Notes: generated by a model from the letters alone, not told the origin. Counted from the first letter of the stretch, positions 49,201 to 58,298 are shown. The stretch: DNA of 64,000 bases from Priapulus caudatus (GCF_000485595.1 NW_014577152.1:467332-531331); one strand, 5' to 3'. Numbers and translations are program-made.

Positions 49201-52200
49201 GTATGAATACTATGATGAACTATGAACTATGAACTATGAACTATGAATGATGAACTATATGAATTAATCATCAGTTGATAATATATTTAGCGTACTTAGT
49301 TCCAAATAGGTCTGCCAAGTTTAGGCTGGTCATGATCTAGTAATTATAAGTAACTCAAATGATAGCAACGCGTTATGAATTGTGTCATTCGTTGTGGCTC
49401 ACTGTGTACTTAGAGTAGATGTGTAGATGTGTATATATGTTAGAGTATAGAGTGCACGACCATACATAGATGGCTATTCTCAAAATGGAAAAAACAACAA
49501 CGATAGAATGCAAATAATACGCCACGGCGTGTGAGACTATTAGCGCCAATTATTAACATTTACATGGTTTCGTTTTTACACGTGCTCTTTGTTCCGAAAT
49601 AAATCTCATAAGCTTCCACATCCTTTCCCAGCGTAGCTCGTGTGACAACTTCAGGATTAGCGTCACATTTTAAAACCTTTCGTATTTTTTATCACATACA
49701 ACAATGTCCCATTTTACTTCAATTTTTTTCAAATAGTAATCACGGTCTGACACCAATTACAGTGCACGAGGCTGCTCGTTTTTAGCTACTGCTTTTATAT
49801 AAATAAGCATTCGATGTTCAAGATTTCGAGTATTCGATATTTTAGTATAGTCTTTTTACCGAGCACATGTCCAAACGTTAATTCTGCTAGCAAAGCCACA
49901 AACAGTCACCAGAACTGTATAGACTAAAGAAAAATAATGACAAAATCTCTTCATGACGCAGCGCGACCAACAATAATATTACGATAACAGTCCAAACTCC
50001 TGCTTTGCTTAAATCAAACACTACGAGACAGGCGGTAGTGGTGAGTCGAGTTCACGTCTGAAGTAAGCACGTGGAAAGCCGGCAAATCACACGTCGCACG
50101 TATACACACATCACAGAAGAACTTCTTGGAAATTGACACATCTTCGCGTAAACTTCACATCAGTCGTACTGCGCTCCTTCTCACGCGTGCGAACTAGTGA
50201 AATCCGGTAACAGACTGAATGACTGCAATCATATGCCAAGCACTGCACACCTTTGCCTTTACATCGCCGCAGCAGCGCAGATGCGCAAGTAAATGGTCCA
50301 TCAAACACGTGGGTCAGAGGGGCACCTGGCATGACACAATACCGCCGTTGCTTCCACGCTTCCCTGCGCGCACGAATCAAATGACACGAGAGCCAAATTC
50401 AACCAAACAAACACAATCCCCGCCGATAAGGTTCACAATTCGGCCGCTTCATCCCCGGCAAATATGTGGCCGCCATGGGTAAAGAAAGAATCCAATGAAG
50501 CAACACACCTTTGTCCCAGAATCTACGCTTTGGAGAAAATGCGTACAACTGAATTGCATAAACGCGATACAGTTCAGACGGATGAGAGTGAGATATGTAA
50601 CCATTCATGCAAGAGCTTGTAACCATGGCGAGACTGGCATCAGGGCCAAACTCCACAGTGGTCCCCCAAATACAGTAATGAAGTGGGACGCAACGAACCA
50701 CGCCTAATACTCTAAACCTATTCGGATTAAATACGCTCCCTGATATCAACAAGAAACTATGAATCACGTCCGAAAAGGAAGTGCTTCTAACTGAGTCCAT
50801 TGGGCCATGTCATGCATCACAACTATAACATCAAGTGATTGCTTCGCGTGAGCGCTGCGTTCGAACACATTCTATGTGTTTTATGTTGTGCCCTTTATCG
50901 CAAGTATAAAGCGCATGCGTTCCTGAGTTATTGCTACTTCTTGTCTGAGGATATCACGATTCGTGGATAAGGCTGACAACACCGACGCCAGCACAGTCTT
51001 TATTATAATATGTTTTAACGAAATAAAAACGATGATAAAAATTCTGAGTATATTACGCGTGCCGGCTCTAGATGCATGTAATAATCGAAAAAGTTTTATC
51101 ACGTAGCGGATATCTGGTCATAAACTGATTACAATAAGTGACATAAGAGCCGTGACCACAAGCGGATAACAGTGGCGACCTGGGGCCCGTTAGAGCAGAA
51201 ATCCTCGGTTCATATTCGTCCGAGAAGTTTGCATACATCCGCAGTAAAATCACGGGAGCATAGAACGAGTGCTACCTCCTGATTGCTACCGCCACGTATC
51301 AATTTCCCCAGCGCGCTAAAGACTGCGAATTTAAACCACTAAATTGATAAAATAACACAATGCGATACGTCAATGCCAATTTACACGAGAAACCGTATGG
51401 AAAGGGTCAATAAAAAAAGGGTGGATGACACCGGCACTTTTGGCGATATAACCTCGGCTACGCTAAACCACTGACAGATGACGACTGCCGGAGATTTTGT
51501 TCCTGCGTGCACATCATCCGATAATCATGGCAGCAGTATGCGAGACATGCTAGCGCATGAGAAGGGTTGCCACGGCCGGGCGAGCTTCACAACACCTCCA
51601 TGCAGCACATGCGGCACATGCAGTATCCAGCATGCACGCACAACTCGTTCTTGACTCGCCAACACTGCCGCACACTCGTCGGCACGTTGATCGCTATTCG
51701 CTAACTCCTCCTCATCACTTCCACGAGCACGAATAAAGCCCACAATAGAACCACGATAGATCCACGATGGAACCACGATAGATCCACGATATAACCACGA
51801 TAGATCCACGATAGAACCACGATAGAACCACGATAGATCCACGATAGATCCACGATAGAACCACGATAGAACCACGATAGATCCACGATAGATCCACGAT
51901 AGAACCACGATAGATCCACGGTAGAACACATGACGTAGCGCGAGAACGCATTCTTAGCAGACGAGACGTACGCAAAATGGCGCGCGCGCGCTCTTGGAGT
52001 TTTGTGTTCCATGCAGCACCGTCGTACGGCTACTTGTGAATGCCACGCGAGAGTATTGACAACGTCGGTCGACGTCCGCCAGGCAAACAGTTGCCACGCG
52101 TGTACGTTCGCTGTCCCCTTAATCTGTCCACGGCCACTGTGAGGGGGATATACAGCCTCCCTATAATCCGACTGCTATGAGGAACTGGCAATGAATGCCC

Positions 52201-53123
52201 AGCGTATGTCTACGGAACAATCGTGACTTTGATTCTTGGCCTTTCGATGTGTAGCGGAGTATCCGTTGTTTCCGACTGCGGGCCCTTTTCGCCTGTTCGG
52301 ACAATCGGGGGTCTGTTGTTGGTCAGTTCTTCTGCATAAAGGGCCGCTGGACGTCAGAGTTTCATTATTACGCTTGCTCTGCGCAGCCGCAACTAGAAGG
52401 TCTATAGTAGCTGTCGCGTTTAATGAAAATATACACGATTTTCCGTATTCGGTTTCGTATTCGGGTTTACGAAGTTGAAACCTGTATTTAAATGCCAAAG
52501 TCACGGCAGATGACTCCGTAAAGGCAGTTCAACAGAAGTGTATGATTGTACAATTTGCAATGTCTACTGTGTTATCACAAGAACGCAAATATTGCAAAAT
52601 TTGTTAGAGGTTGGGAGAACACACAGCGGGCCCAACTTAGCGTAACGCAAGTACTAATTATTTATTTTTGCTAGATACGTTTGGAAATAGTTAGAAGGGC
52701 TCTTCAGTGAAGAATAAAGGTCTTGCAATGCATATAACGAATGAATAGCAGTTCGTCTTTCACTCGGTATATATACAGTTTCAAAAGCATACGCTAATCA
52801 TCAGGGATCTTGAAACTATCAATTGACGAGCACCGGGCAGATCTAGCGAGGTGAATGACACATACATGAGGTAGCCATGAATAAGAAGCATAGGAAACTG
52901 AGTTGAGAAGAGGAATGGACACGGTGGGGCGATGAAAAAAGATGGGGCAATAGCAATTGGAGGGTTGAAAGCGAGAAAATATAGGGGAGAAACGATATGC
53001 TACAGAACGTAGAGAAGCGGAGAGAATAGCAGCGCATGAAAAAGAGAGACAGAAAGAGAGAGAGAGACAGAGAGAGCGAGAGGCAGAGAGAGGGAGAGAG
53101 AGAGAGAGAGAGAGAGAAAAAGA

Positions 53124-53164
<41 letters not shown>

Positions 53165-55350
53165 GGGGAGGGAGAGATGTAGAACGGACATCTCACGTGT
53201 GCTTGTGGTACAGTAATTCAGGCACTCGGTTCGGGTTTCTCCGCTTAGTGAGTGAAACCAGCGAGCTTATATATATGCTTAAAGTATATCATTACCCTAA
53301 AAATAATACGTCATTTCTTCCGTTACACTTCAACCATGGTGATCGCTATATACATAAAGTCAAGAGCTAATAAACATAGCAGTGTACAACGGAAAAACGG
53401 GAAAATAGTGCTATTTCACGAAACACATTATTCTACGTTGCTGCGAGTCATAATAATTTCATGGTATTGCATTAAGCAGAATTCTTGCTCTCTAAATACA
53501 AGACCAACCGCTTTGTCAATTACGATACTCCTAGGAGGAGATATCGGCTTCCTAAACCTCCTCCCACATGCCAAACGCCGCCGCTCGAATACACTTCTGT
53601 CCCCATCCTTCACGCGGCTAAGCGTTGCTTCGTGAGAGTTCGGTTTTTCCGCCATAATTTTATGAATGATTTTCGGGTGCAGGTGCAGGGTGGAGGTTGA
53701 CTTTCGGGAGCATGGCCTATGCCCTTATTTCCATTATCTTTCCGTATGCACGCGCTAATGCCCGTCATGATGGAGCCGGCAATGTTTTTTTAATAAGTCT
53801 CATACACGCAAGCAGTAAGAGTACCAAAATTTGGGCATGTGACATCAATTATCAGCGCTCCAAGCGGTGACGGAAACGATAGCCGCAATGCTTAGACGCG
53901 TGAAGGATGGGACAGAAGTGGATTCGAGGCGGCGTTTGCATGGGGAGGGGAGGTTAGGACCGATATCTCCGGCCTAGGAGTATCGTATTGCAAGCGGTTG
54001 TCTTGTTTTAGAGAGCAAAGAAATTCTGCTTAATGCAATACCATGAAATTATTATAGACTCGCAGGGCAAAGTAGAATAATGTTGTCGTGAAATAGCGCT
54101 ATTTCCCGTTTTTTCCGTTGTACACTCTATTATATTAGCTCTTGATAAAGTCATATCCCTTACTTGTAATTACAGTAACATGTGATCTTTAAATTACCAC
54201 CGAATGATAAAGGATATCTTTAGTCCGTGCTAATATGCTATTTAACTAACAGCATTTCAAAAGGAATGAGTTGACAAAGAAAAAACATTGCTGCTGATCC
54301 TGAAATGGCTGGTGGCGGTAACCGGCGACGGAAAATCATTGATGGCTCGCTGGCATGGCAGCGATTTAAGTAGATGATTACTGTCTAATGCCGGAATTAT
54401 GATAATTAATACGCCTTATTATTATACGCTCAGGCACGCTAGACAGTTCCATGTGATTAGTTATTCGCCTTACGCAGCAGTTTTCAGCAGTGTCGGTATC
54501 CTGGTTTGCCGACCCCGACGATTTGCCTACCCTCAGTGATGAGAGACTGATGCCTCCACCCCCAGATACGTCTACACAAAAGATGCCTGGCGAAGTAACA
54601 TTCGTGCAGCGCACAGTCGCAACACAACATGGCACGCATACACAATACGCTGCCATGCACGCATACATATATATCGCATCATTTCTTTCGCGCGAGCTCT
54701 TGTTTCTCTATATCTCTCTCCTCGTCTCACAGCCTTCGTTTCCTTCTTGAGTTCTCGGCTCTCTCTTATCTTCTGCTCTCTTCTCTCTCCCCTTCTCTCC
54801 AGTCTCTCTCTCTTTCTCTCTCTTTCCTCGCTCGCTACCTCTCTCTGTCTCTGTCTCGCTCGCGCGCATCTCTCGTATCAATTTTTAATTAGATTTTTTT
54901 GTATCAACTGCTTTTTCCGCTACGGAATGGAGCTAAACTTACGTCTTTACTTTTTTTCTAGACTTACTTTTACTTTTACTTACCTAAATAATTTTAACGG
55001 CGCTAGCGAGAGCAATTAGCGTCATCAGACTAATTATCACATCAGCGCCACGGGATCGCATAACCGTCGAGTGCGTAGACAAGATGATCATGTTCTTTTA
55101 CGGAGGAACGAGGGAAACAATAGGTAAAGGTCGGCGGCGCATCAACGTGCATTGGCGTGTCTGCGGTGGGTTTTACTAGCGTGACATTTTATACGTGACC
55201 TTTCAGTCGATCGTCATTGTCCGTAGATAATTTTCTGACGAGCAAATGCAGCTGCCAATGCGCGCATGCGCTTCTTACACTGTACAGCTTCATCTGTTCT
55301 CCGCCCTTCCTGTCTTTTTTCTTTCTCTCCGTCTCTTCTGTCTGTCTCTC

Positions 55351-55387
<37 letters not shown>

Positions 55388-55903
55388 TATATATTTATAT
55401 ATCATCTATCTATCTATCTAATCTATGCTATCTATCTATCTATCTTCTATCTACCTATTATCTATCTAATCTATCTACTATCTATCCTATCTATCTATCT
55501 AACATTATCTATCTATCTATCTATCTATCTAGTCCTATCTATCAATATCTATCTATCTATCTATCTATCTGATCTATCTATCTACTATCTATCTATCTAT
55601 CTATCACTATCTATATATCTAATCTATGCTATCTATCGATCTATCTACTATCTATCTATCTACTATTTATCTTTCTATCTACTATCTAAGCTATCTATGC
55701 TATCTATCTATCTATCTATCTCTCTATCTATCATAATATCTCCTCTATCTAATCTAATCTATCTATCGATATCTATCTACTATCTATCTATGTATCTACT
55801 ATCTATCTATCTATGCTATCTATCTATCTTCATCTATCTATCATATCTAGCTTCTACTATCTATCTATCTATCTACTATCTACTCTATCTATCTATCTAT
55901 TCT

Positions 55904-55937
<34 letters not shown>

Positions 55938-56109
55938 CTATCATTTTATCTTTCTATCTATCTATCTTCATCTATCTATGTATCTATCTATCTATCTATC
56001 TATCTATCTCTATCTATCTACTATCTATCTATCTATCTATTCATCTATCTATCTGTCTCCTTCACTTCTTCTCATCGCTCTCGTCTCTTCTCTCTCTCGC
56101 TTTTGTGTT

Positions 56110-56152
<43 letters not shown>

Positions 56153-56177
56153 TCCTCTCCTCTCTCTCTCTCTCGTC

Positions 56178-56216
<39 letters not shown>

Positions 56217-58298
56217 AATCTCTCTCTCTCTCTCTCGTCTCCTCCTCTCTCTCTCTCTCCCTCTCTCTCTCTCTCTCTCCTCTCTCTCTGCTCTCTCTCT
56301 CTCTCTCTACATTTAATTCTTATCTTTCCCCATCTCCCCCTCTCTCTATCGCTCAAAGCAGCTTGTTGTGTGCATGTGAAGCCCGAAGTTTCAGGTGATC
56401 GCAGTCATTCACTTGTGCGCAAGCATGGTCAGGCTCCTGCTATTCCCTAGTCTCTGCATTAAACTAGCTGGTCCTAATGCTTGCTTGTTAGGTCAGTCTG
56501 TTCTCGTTATATTCTCGTAATAACTCTGCGTCAAAACTTAATCCAGAGTTAGTCGACGCCATCCAGCATTTGTTTGTGTGATAGTGTTTATTTTATTGTT
56601 TTTTATTCATTTTATTTATTTTATTTTATTCTTTTGTAATGGTAAACCCTTTGTAGAGGGTGCGCGCCGCTTTAGGATTAGGATTTAGACATTTAAATAT
56701 GTAATATAGTAATAGCAGATGAGTTGCTTCTCCCGTGGCAGTCGTGTCTATCCGTATACGCAGCATTTTGCCACACCACGACAGTCGCATGTGTTACCAT
56801 GACGTGTGATTCTGGGTATTTTATATGATTCCGGGTATTTGGGGATTCTGGGGGATTCCGGGTATTTGGGGATTCCGGGGGATTCCGGGTATTTGGGGAT
56901 TCCGGGGGATTCCGGGGGATTCCGGGAATTCTGCGCATTTGGTACGACCTACCTTCGCTTCATCCGGAGGGCTAGGTAACCTTTCATCTGGACTCAGTCT
57001 AATCTCCTCCACCTCCACGTTTGGGGGAGGGGGGAGGCACGTCCCACTCGTTGACCTGTAGTGACCTCGCTCGAACCTCTTCGGAGACTGCTGCGCAGGA
57101 GGCGAGGCCCTCTCGTGCTGCCCTCTATCGACCTTCTCCGCTGCGTCGCACTCGTGCGTCGCCACGTCTATCCCGCTGTCCCCCGTCGACTGCCGCGCTC
57201 GTTGTTTCAAACTTCTGTCGACAGGTGGCACTGGCGAGTCGCTCAGGAGGCTCTCCCTGCTGCCACTGTGCGACGAGCCGGGACTCGTCGACGACTTCGA
57301 GTCTTGCGACGCGCGCGACGACGCGACGTCGGCGGCAAACTTGTGCAGGAAGGAGACGGTCGGCGGCGGCACGGGGATGGCTTCGGGGCGCGTGCGCGTG
57401 GCGTCGCCACGGTCGGCGCAGTCGGCGCGCGGCGGCAGCGCCGTCTCGTGGGTGCTGCTCGCGTACCCGCTCACCGTGCTACTCGATCTACTGCTCGAGC
57501 GAGACTGCGTGGGGACATCGAGCAAGTCCTCGTCCTTGCGAGGGTAGAGTTCTGATGATCCGGTGCTGGACGGTGCCTGACTGCTGCGAGCGCTACCACT
57601 GCTGCTGGTCGACCTCTTCGTGTCGTTACCTGGGTGAGAGAATCACCGTCAATGTACACACAGGTGGGCTTAGTTACAGGTGAAGCAGTTACAGGTGGGC
57701 TTAATTACAGGTGGGCTTTATTACAGGTGAGGCAGTTACAGGTGAGCTTTATTACAGGTGAGGCAGTTACAGGTGTGTATGTATACGGTAGCGACTGCGA
57801 TTCGTTATTGCTAATGTTGGTTTAGATGCGCGAGTAGTTTTGCGATGGCCCACCAGATGGCAGCATAACCCCATTCTGGATGGAATGAACCGCACGCGGA
57901 AACGTTGCGAACGTATGTATGCACAAGCCGTTCATGCGCTGAGCAAATAGAACAAAAACATGTTACTATTTTTGCGACACAAAAAAGCAACGAAAATGGA
58001 AACATTTATACGGTAATCACTATCGTTACTTTACCAGTATATGTCAACAGTACCCCTCCAACCCCGTACGAGAAAAGTTTCTCCACGACATGAGTTATCC
58101 GGGTTCGTCAAAATGCTGACCTATTGTATGGATGTCAACCATAGTGGAGATGCTATCTCTGGTCTCCGAGTCATCGTCGTCGCTCTCTCTCCGGTTGTCA
58201 GTCCTCTTGTGAAACAGAGAAGCAAAGAAATTTGCGGCTTCGTCTGGTGTAGGTGGCGGAACCTTACTGCGAATCGAGTCGAGTGGAATGTCATCATC
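25516..58298 (-). CDS. Espin/forked-type actin-bundling protein, 3' part of the gene
   Basis: Espins bundle actin filaments in microvilli, stereocilia and insect bristles (forked). Ten minus-strand coding segments are visible: 58121-58298, 56953-57629, 41032-42942, about 37030-38423, 28787-29271, 28006-28157, 27428-27532, 26477-27127, 26128-26195 and 25516-25689. The seven testable splice junctions agree in phase; the split inside the polyglutamine exon cannot be tested. The C-terminus carries a WH2 motif (SLLAEIETGIKLKPGPK) and then three motifs of P-x-W-K type: IPPWKKELLVRK, IPEWKRQLMEQR and MPPWKKELLMKK. Human espin has the same order. The N-terminal ankyrin repeats expected for the family were not found and should lie beyond the right edge. 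The middle exons are low-complexity and much larger than in vertebrate espin. Whether all belong to one transcript is inferred from phase and strand. Confidence 0.8.
26128..26195 (-). CDS. Espin-like gene, exon with first W-K motif
   Basis: A 68-base exon between TTATTTCAG and AAG|GTGATT. It encodes GEPIPPWKKELLVRKVHQED, which parallels the G-R-P-I-P-E-W-K-R segment of human espin. It enters in phase 1 and ends in phase 0, matching both neighbours. Confidence 0.9.
26477..27127 (-). CDS. Espin-like gene, Ser/Lys-rich exon with repeated I/L-K/R-P motifs
   Basis: A 651-base exon between CTTTCAG and GACG|GTACGT. The predicted chain is polar and probably disordered. It repeats a short pattern: EHNIRPSS, IMRPAS, EHLLKPSL, SNMKPSEL, EHLIRPSE and DHSIKPVI. 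This exon joins the WH2 exon to the W-K module. No folded domain is visible. Confidence 0.85.
27200..27420 (-). repeat. Intronic (CAT)n and CTT-rich microsatellites
   Basis: A (CAT)n/(ATC)n run at about 27310-27372 and a CCTCTTCC-rich stretch lie in the intron after the WH2 exon. The methionine-run open frame here is repeat-derived. Confidence 0.85.
27428..27532 (-). CDS. Espin-like gene, WH2 exon
   Basis: A 105-base exon between a GACTTGCAG acceptor and TACG|GTATGTGG. SLLAEIETGIKLKPGPK fits the WH2 pattern L-L-x-x-I-x-x-G-x-x-L-K and closely parallels the espin WH2, which binds monomeric actin. An alternative donor AATG|GTAAGA a few codons earlier keeps the same phase. Confidence 0.9.
27640..27990. 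repeat. CAA-, GAA- and GGAATG-rich low-complexity intron
   Basis: (CAA)n at 27645-27722, (AAG)n at about 27785-27850, then GGGAATGRGAAT-type units to 27990. All lie in the intron between the proline-rich and WH2 exons. Confidence 0.8.
28006..28157 (-). CDS. Espin-like gene, proline-rich exon
   Basis: A 152-base exon between ATCTATAG and GATG|GTATGC. It encodes RRSVTFEDEVSVIHRDD, a six-proline run (SPPPPPPMM) and a polar tail. The proline run could bind profilin or SH3 domains, which is inference. Its phase matches both neighbours. Confidence 0.8.
28575..28640. repeat. AT-rich tandem repeat
   Basis: Three units of TTATTTATATATATATAG type in the intron after the polyglutamine exon. Confidence 0.8.
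28787..29271 (-). CDS. Espin-like gene, 3' part of the polyglutamine exon
   Basis: A long run of CAG/CAA codons (interrupted by LKLLR, KHPEHGQLLQP and PQPPPQQHHH) passes into a serine-rich stretch (SSSISDSMSSTTASSN) and ends ATAAG|GTATGT in phase 2. The 5' side breaks at 29271, where sequence identical to 43645 onward begins. I read it as the second half of the exon whose first half is at 37030-38423. Confidence 0.7.
29995..30310. mobile_element. MITE-like element copy in block A
   Basis: A 316-bp relative of the 8531-8890 element with ends GGGGTGCGAAATTA and TAATTTCTACCTCTG. TAGGTA precedes and TAGATA follows it, both of which also occur in the adjacent 32-bp minisatellite unit, so it appears inserted at the array edge. 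Confidence 0.75.
30311..31393. repeat. 32-bp minisatellite (copy 1)
   Basis: About 30 units of the type TATAGATACTACCTATAGAA plus CCTCGTAGAACC. The unit itself holds smaller repeats of TATAGAAC and CGTAGAAC. Units late in the array carry many single-base gains and losses. There are no unique spacers. Confidence 0.95.
31421..31430. other. Assembly gap (10 N)
   Basis: Ten unknown bases separate block A from block B'. The flanks do not belong together: the left flank continues at 35941, and the right flank matches 37028. Confidence 1.
31440..32849 (-). pseudogene. Broken copy of the espin-like polyglutamine/basic exon
   Basis: Pieces of the 37030-38423 exon appear in all three frames (for example MPQTSMMKHYGLNVELV and the KKPRARKPRKRARAA-like basic part), interrupted by many indels. 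It cannot be translated as it stands and the acceptor side is altered. It is either a pseudo-copy or uncorrected duplicate sequence of the same exon. Confidence 0.75.
33400..35370. repeat. Intron copy within block B'
   Basis: AT-rich intron sequence matching 38930-40930, including the segment at 34310-34760 with GCGCCGGAAA-type GC-rich patches. I see no coding content. Confidence 0.6.
35430..35880 (-). pseudogene. Broken copy of the 3' end of the 41032-42942 exon
   Basis: Matches the codons for SYRKFDD through HHSHCPLH of the intact exon (for example HSHCPL is kept), but indels shift the frame. The splice donor region is also altered. Confidence 0.7.
35881..36960. repeat. Duplicated block A, copy 1 (right part)
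   Basis: Begins with a minisatellite remnant (GAACCTATAGAACC, CGTAGAACC), then the GTAGCTGCGCTCAGCTCATG sequence that also precedes the N gap, and follows 45955-47110 to the ATGCCCTAGCATCA start of a CAG tract. Confidence 0.8.
36771..36849. repeat. (CA)n, (ACGC)n and (CG)n microsatellite
   Basis: A CA run grades into ACGC units, then GCGC and CA again. The noisy counterpart is at 46890-46985. Confidence 0.9.
36966..37200. repeat. CAG tract meeting a CTG tract
   Basis: On the plus strand a (CAG)n/(TAGCAG)n tract runs to about 37030 and then changes to CTG/TTG, giving an inverted junction at GCAGCAGATGCTGCTG. The right part encodes the glutamine run on the minus strand. The strand switch is suspicious as a chimeric join. 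Confidence 0.8.
37030..38423 (-). CDS. Espin-like gene, 5' part of the polyglutamine exon
   Basis: Follows a TCGTTCCAG acceptor and enters in phase 0. The predicted chain begins ANRFAADRKPPPLIPKRNPK. It then has a cysteine cluster (CGATCTCTCNCYLLDDCPQC), a basic lysine/alanine block (KKKCKKAKDEQKKRESKKAA), a conserved-looking segment MMEHYGLNVELVHDPTNYSR, a His/Ser-rich stretch and a proline-rich part. It ends in a glutamine run of some 40 residues or more. The frame runs on into leucine codons where the assembly switches to CAG on the other strand. I infer that the true exon continues with 29271-28787. Confidence 0.75.
38424..38578. repeat. 15-bp minisatellite next to the exon acceptor
   Basis: About nine units of AACGACACTGTGAAC lie directly upstream of the polyglutamine exon in gene orientation, taking the place of the usual pyrimidine tract. 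Because 15 is a multiple of three, the frame stays open through it (repeated FTVSL). It is counted here as intron. Confidence 0.85.
38579..41031 (-). other. Intron of the espin-like gene
   Basis: AT-rich intron with degenerate repeats of AACAAYGTYAGGTTTA type near 38590-38890 and no supported exon. The same sequence occurs in error-rich form at about 33000-35430. Confidence 0.6.
41032..42942 (-). CDS. Espin-like gene, large Ser/Asp-rich exon
   Basis: A 637-codon exon from a CTGATAG acceptor to a CAC|GTAGGT donor, open throughout and in phase with both neighbours. It starts SSAALTCSAWKREEKMLWKV and continues RELDGERTLDFLLMDTPE. It contains four RS-x-S/Y-type sites (RSASVDS, RSSSVDS, RSASYDP, RSVSYRA) that look like basophilic kinase targets, an asparagine run (KINNNNNNNNN), a basic patch (RPRKRERRKSPDRK) and two cysteine clusters (CRCVQRWFLGC and CVGCICLSRLMAC). 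No known domain is recognised. The long open frame in GC-richer DNA and the phase agreement support it as coding; membership of this gene is inferred. Confidence 0.75.
42943..43644 (-). other. Intron segment between the large exon and block A
   Basis: Single-copy sequence with no supported coding exon. A CTGCTGCCGCTGCTGCTGCTG run lies just upstream of the exon acceptor and may stand in for a pyrimidine tract. Confidence 0.5.
44427..44782. mobile_element. MITE-like element copy in block A copy 2
   Basis: Same element as 29995-30310 with numerous extra bases. TAGGTA precedes it and TAGGATA follows. Confidence 0.7.
44783..45955. repeat. 32-bp minisatellite (copy 2, noisy)
   Basis: The same 32-bp units as at 30311-31393, with frequent one-base insertions. 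Confidence 0.9.
47111..48360. repeat. CAG/TAG-rich degenerate array
   Basis: About 1.2 kb of CAGTAG, CAGCAG and TAGTAG units on the plus strand, with irregular indels. The minus strand reads CTG/CTA, giving long leucine/tyrosine frames with no protein meaning. It continues the CAG tract seen at 36966-37030. Confidence 0.85.
48540..48930. repeat. (CA)n and (ACGC)n microsatellite
   Basis: CA-rich, ACGC-rich and CACGCACG-rich blocks. Open frames on both strands here (His/Thr-rich or Cys/Val-rich) are repeat products. Confidence 0.9.
48931..51735 (-). other. Intron of the espin-like gene
   Basis: Apart from the short repeat at 49200-49262 I see no supported feature. A 133-codon minus-strand open frame at 50399-50800 has no recognised domain and no splice context. 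Confidence 0.45.
49200..49262. repeat. 9-bp tandem repeat
   Basis: Five or so units of AACTATGAA with small changes. Confidence 0.75.
51738..51930. repeat. 11-bp minisatellite
   Basis: Around 17 units of ATAGAACCACG or ATAGATCCACG. It ends just before the start of the 51944-55400 duplication. Confidence 0.9.
53036..53177. repeat. (GA)n microsatellite
   Basis: GA-rich repeat in duplication 2; counterpart at 62215-62339. Confidence 0.95.
53363..54144. mobile_element. 782-bp foldback element with long TIRs, Mutator-like
   Basis: The arms of roughly 260-270 bases are inverted copies (AGAGCTAATA on the left, TATTAGCTCTTG on the right; shared inner blocks such as TGTACAACGG and AATTCT-TGCTCTCTAAA). 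ATAAAGTCA stands on both sides (53354-53362 and 54145-54153). Duplication copy b has a single ATAAAGTCA at 62516-62524 and no insert. Long TIRs and a 9-bp duplication fit Mutator-like elements. The centre codes for nothing recognisable, so it is non-autonomous. Confidence 0.85.
54710..54865. repeat. CT-rich microsatellite
   Basis: Interrupted CTCTCT repeat in duplication 2; counterpart at 63020-63200. Confidence 0.9.
55344..56052. repeat. (CTAT)n microsatellite
   Basis: About 700 bases of CTAT/TATC units with single-base interruptions; it forms long Ile/Tyr/Ser/Leu frames of no coding value. Confidence 0.97.
56060..56350. repeat. (CT)n microsatellite
   Basis: CTCTCT repeat following the CTAT array. 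Confidence 0.95.
56825..56936. repeat. G-rich intronic minisatellite
   Basis: Units of GGATTCCGGGTATTTGGGG directly behind the donor of the 56953-57629 exon. The frame reads on through it as a PGIPRNPQI repeat, so an intron-retaining form would add a proline-rich tail. Confidence 0.85.
56953..57629 (-). CDS. Espin-like gene, Ser/Pro-rich exon
   Basis: A 677-base exon between CTCACCCAG and AAG|GTAGGT, in phase with both neighbours. It begins NDTKRSTSSSGSARSSQAPS and includes serine-rich runs (QSRSSSRSSSTVSGY, SSTSPGSSHSGSRESLL), the motif TVSFLHKFAADVASS, STGDSGIDVATHE, and proline-rich ends (CLPPPPN, RLPSPPDEAK). It is mostly predicted to be disordered. The start resembles the RRSSSSTGS stretch in front of the espin WH2, but this is weak. 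Strong codon regularity and GC content support coding. Confidence 0.78.
57657..57776. repeat. Intronic minisatellite
   Basis: Seven or so units of GTTACAGGTGGGCTTA type between the 58121 and 57629 exons. Several units contain TTACAG followed by GTG, so they mimic splice acceptors and donors. Confidence 0.85.
58121..58298 (-). CDS. Espin-like gene, most 5' exon seen
   Basis: A 178-base exon between a TTACTGCAG acceptor and ATAG|GTCAGC. It encodes DDDIPLDSIRSKVPPPTPDE, then AANFFASLFHKRTDNRRESD and an acidic stretch, ending in phase 1, which fits the next exon. The acidic-proline character suggests a linker. The ankyrin repeats expected upstream are not visible to the right of it. Confidence 0.7.

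Larger units (their letters stand above)
51944..55400. repeat. Duplication 2, copy a
   Basis: Matches 61139-63640 in direct orientation, starting at GAACGCATTCTTAGCAGACG. It carries a 782-bp insertion (53363-54144) missing from copy b and 28 bases at about 52583 absent from copy b. It lies in the intron between 42942 and 56953. Confidence 0.9.

Noticed and set aside
50399-50800. 133-codon minus-strand frame without repeats
   Set aside because: No recognised domain, no matching splice sites and no second copy; it could be chance in a long intron.
55217-56316. 333-codon Ile/Tyr/Ser/Leu frame that resembles a membrane protein
   Set aside because: It is the (CTAT)n and (CT)n array read as protein; there are no splice or codon-use signs of a gene.
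57021-57683. 220-codon plus-strand frame
   Set aside because: It is the antisense shadow of the minus-strand espin-like exon 56953-57629.
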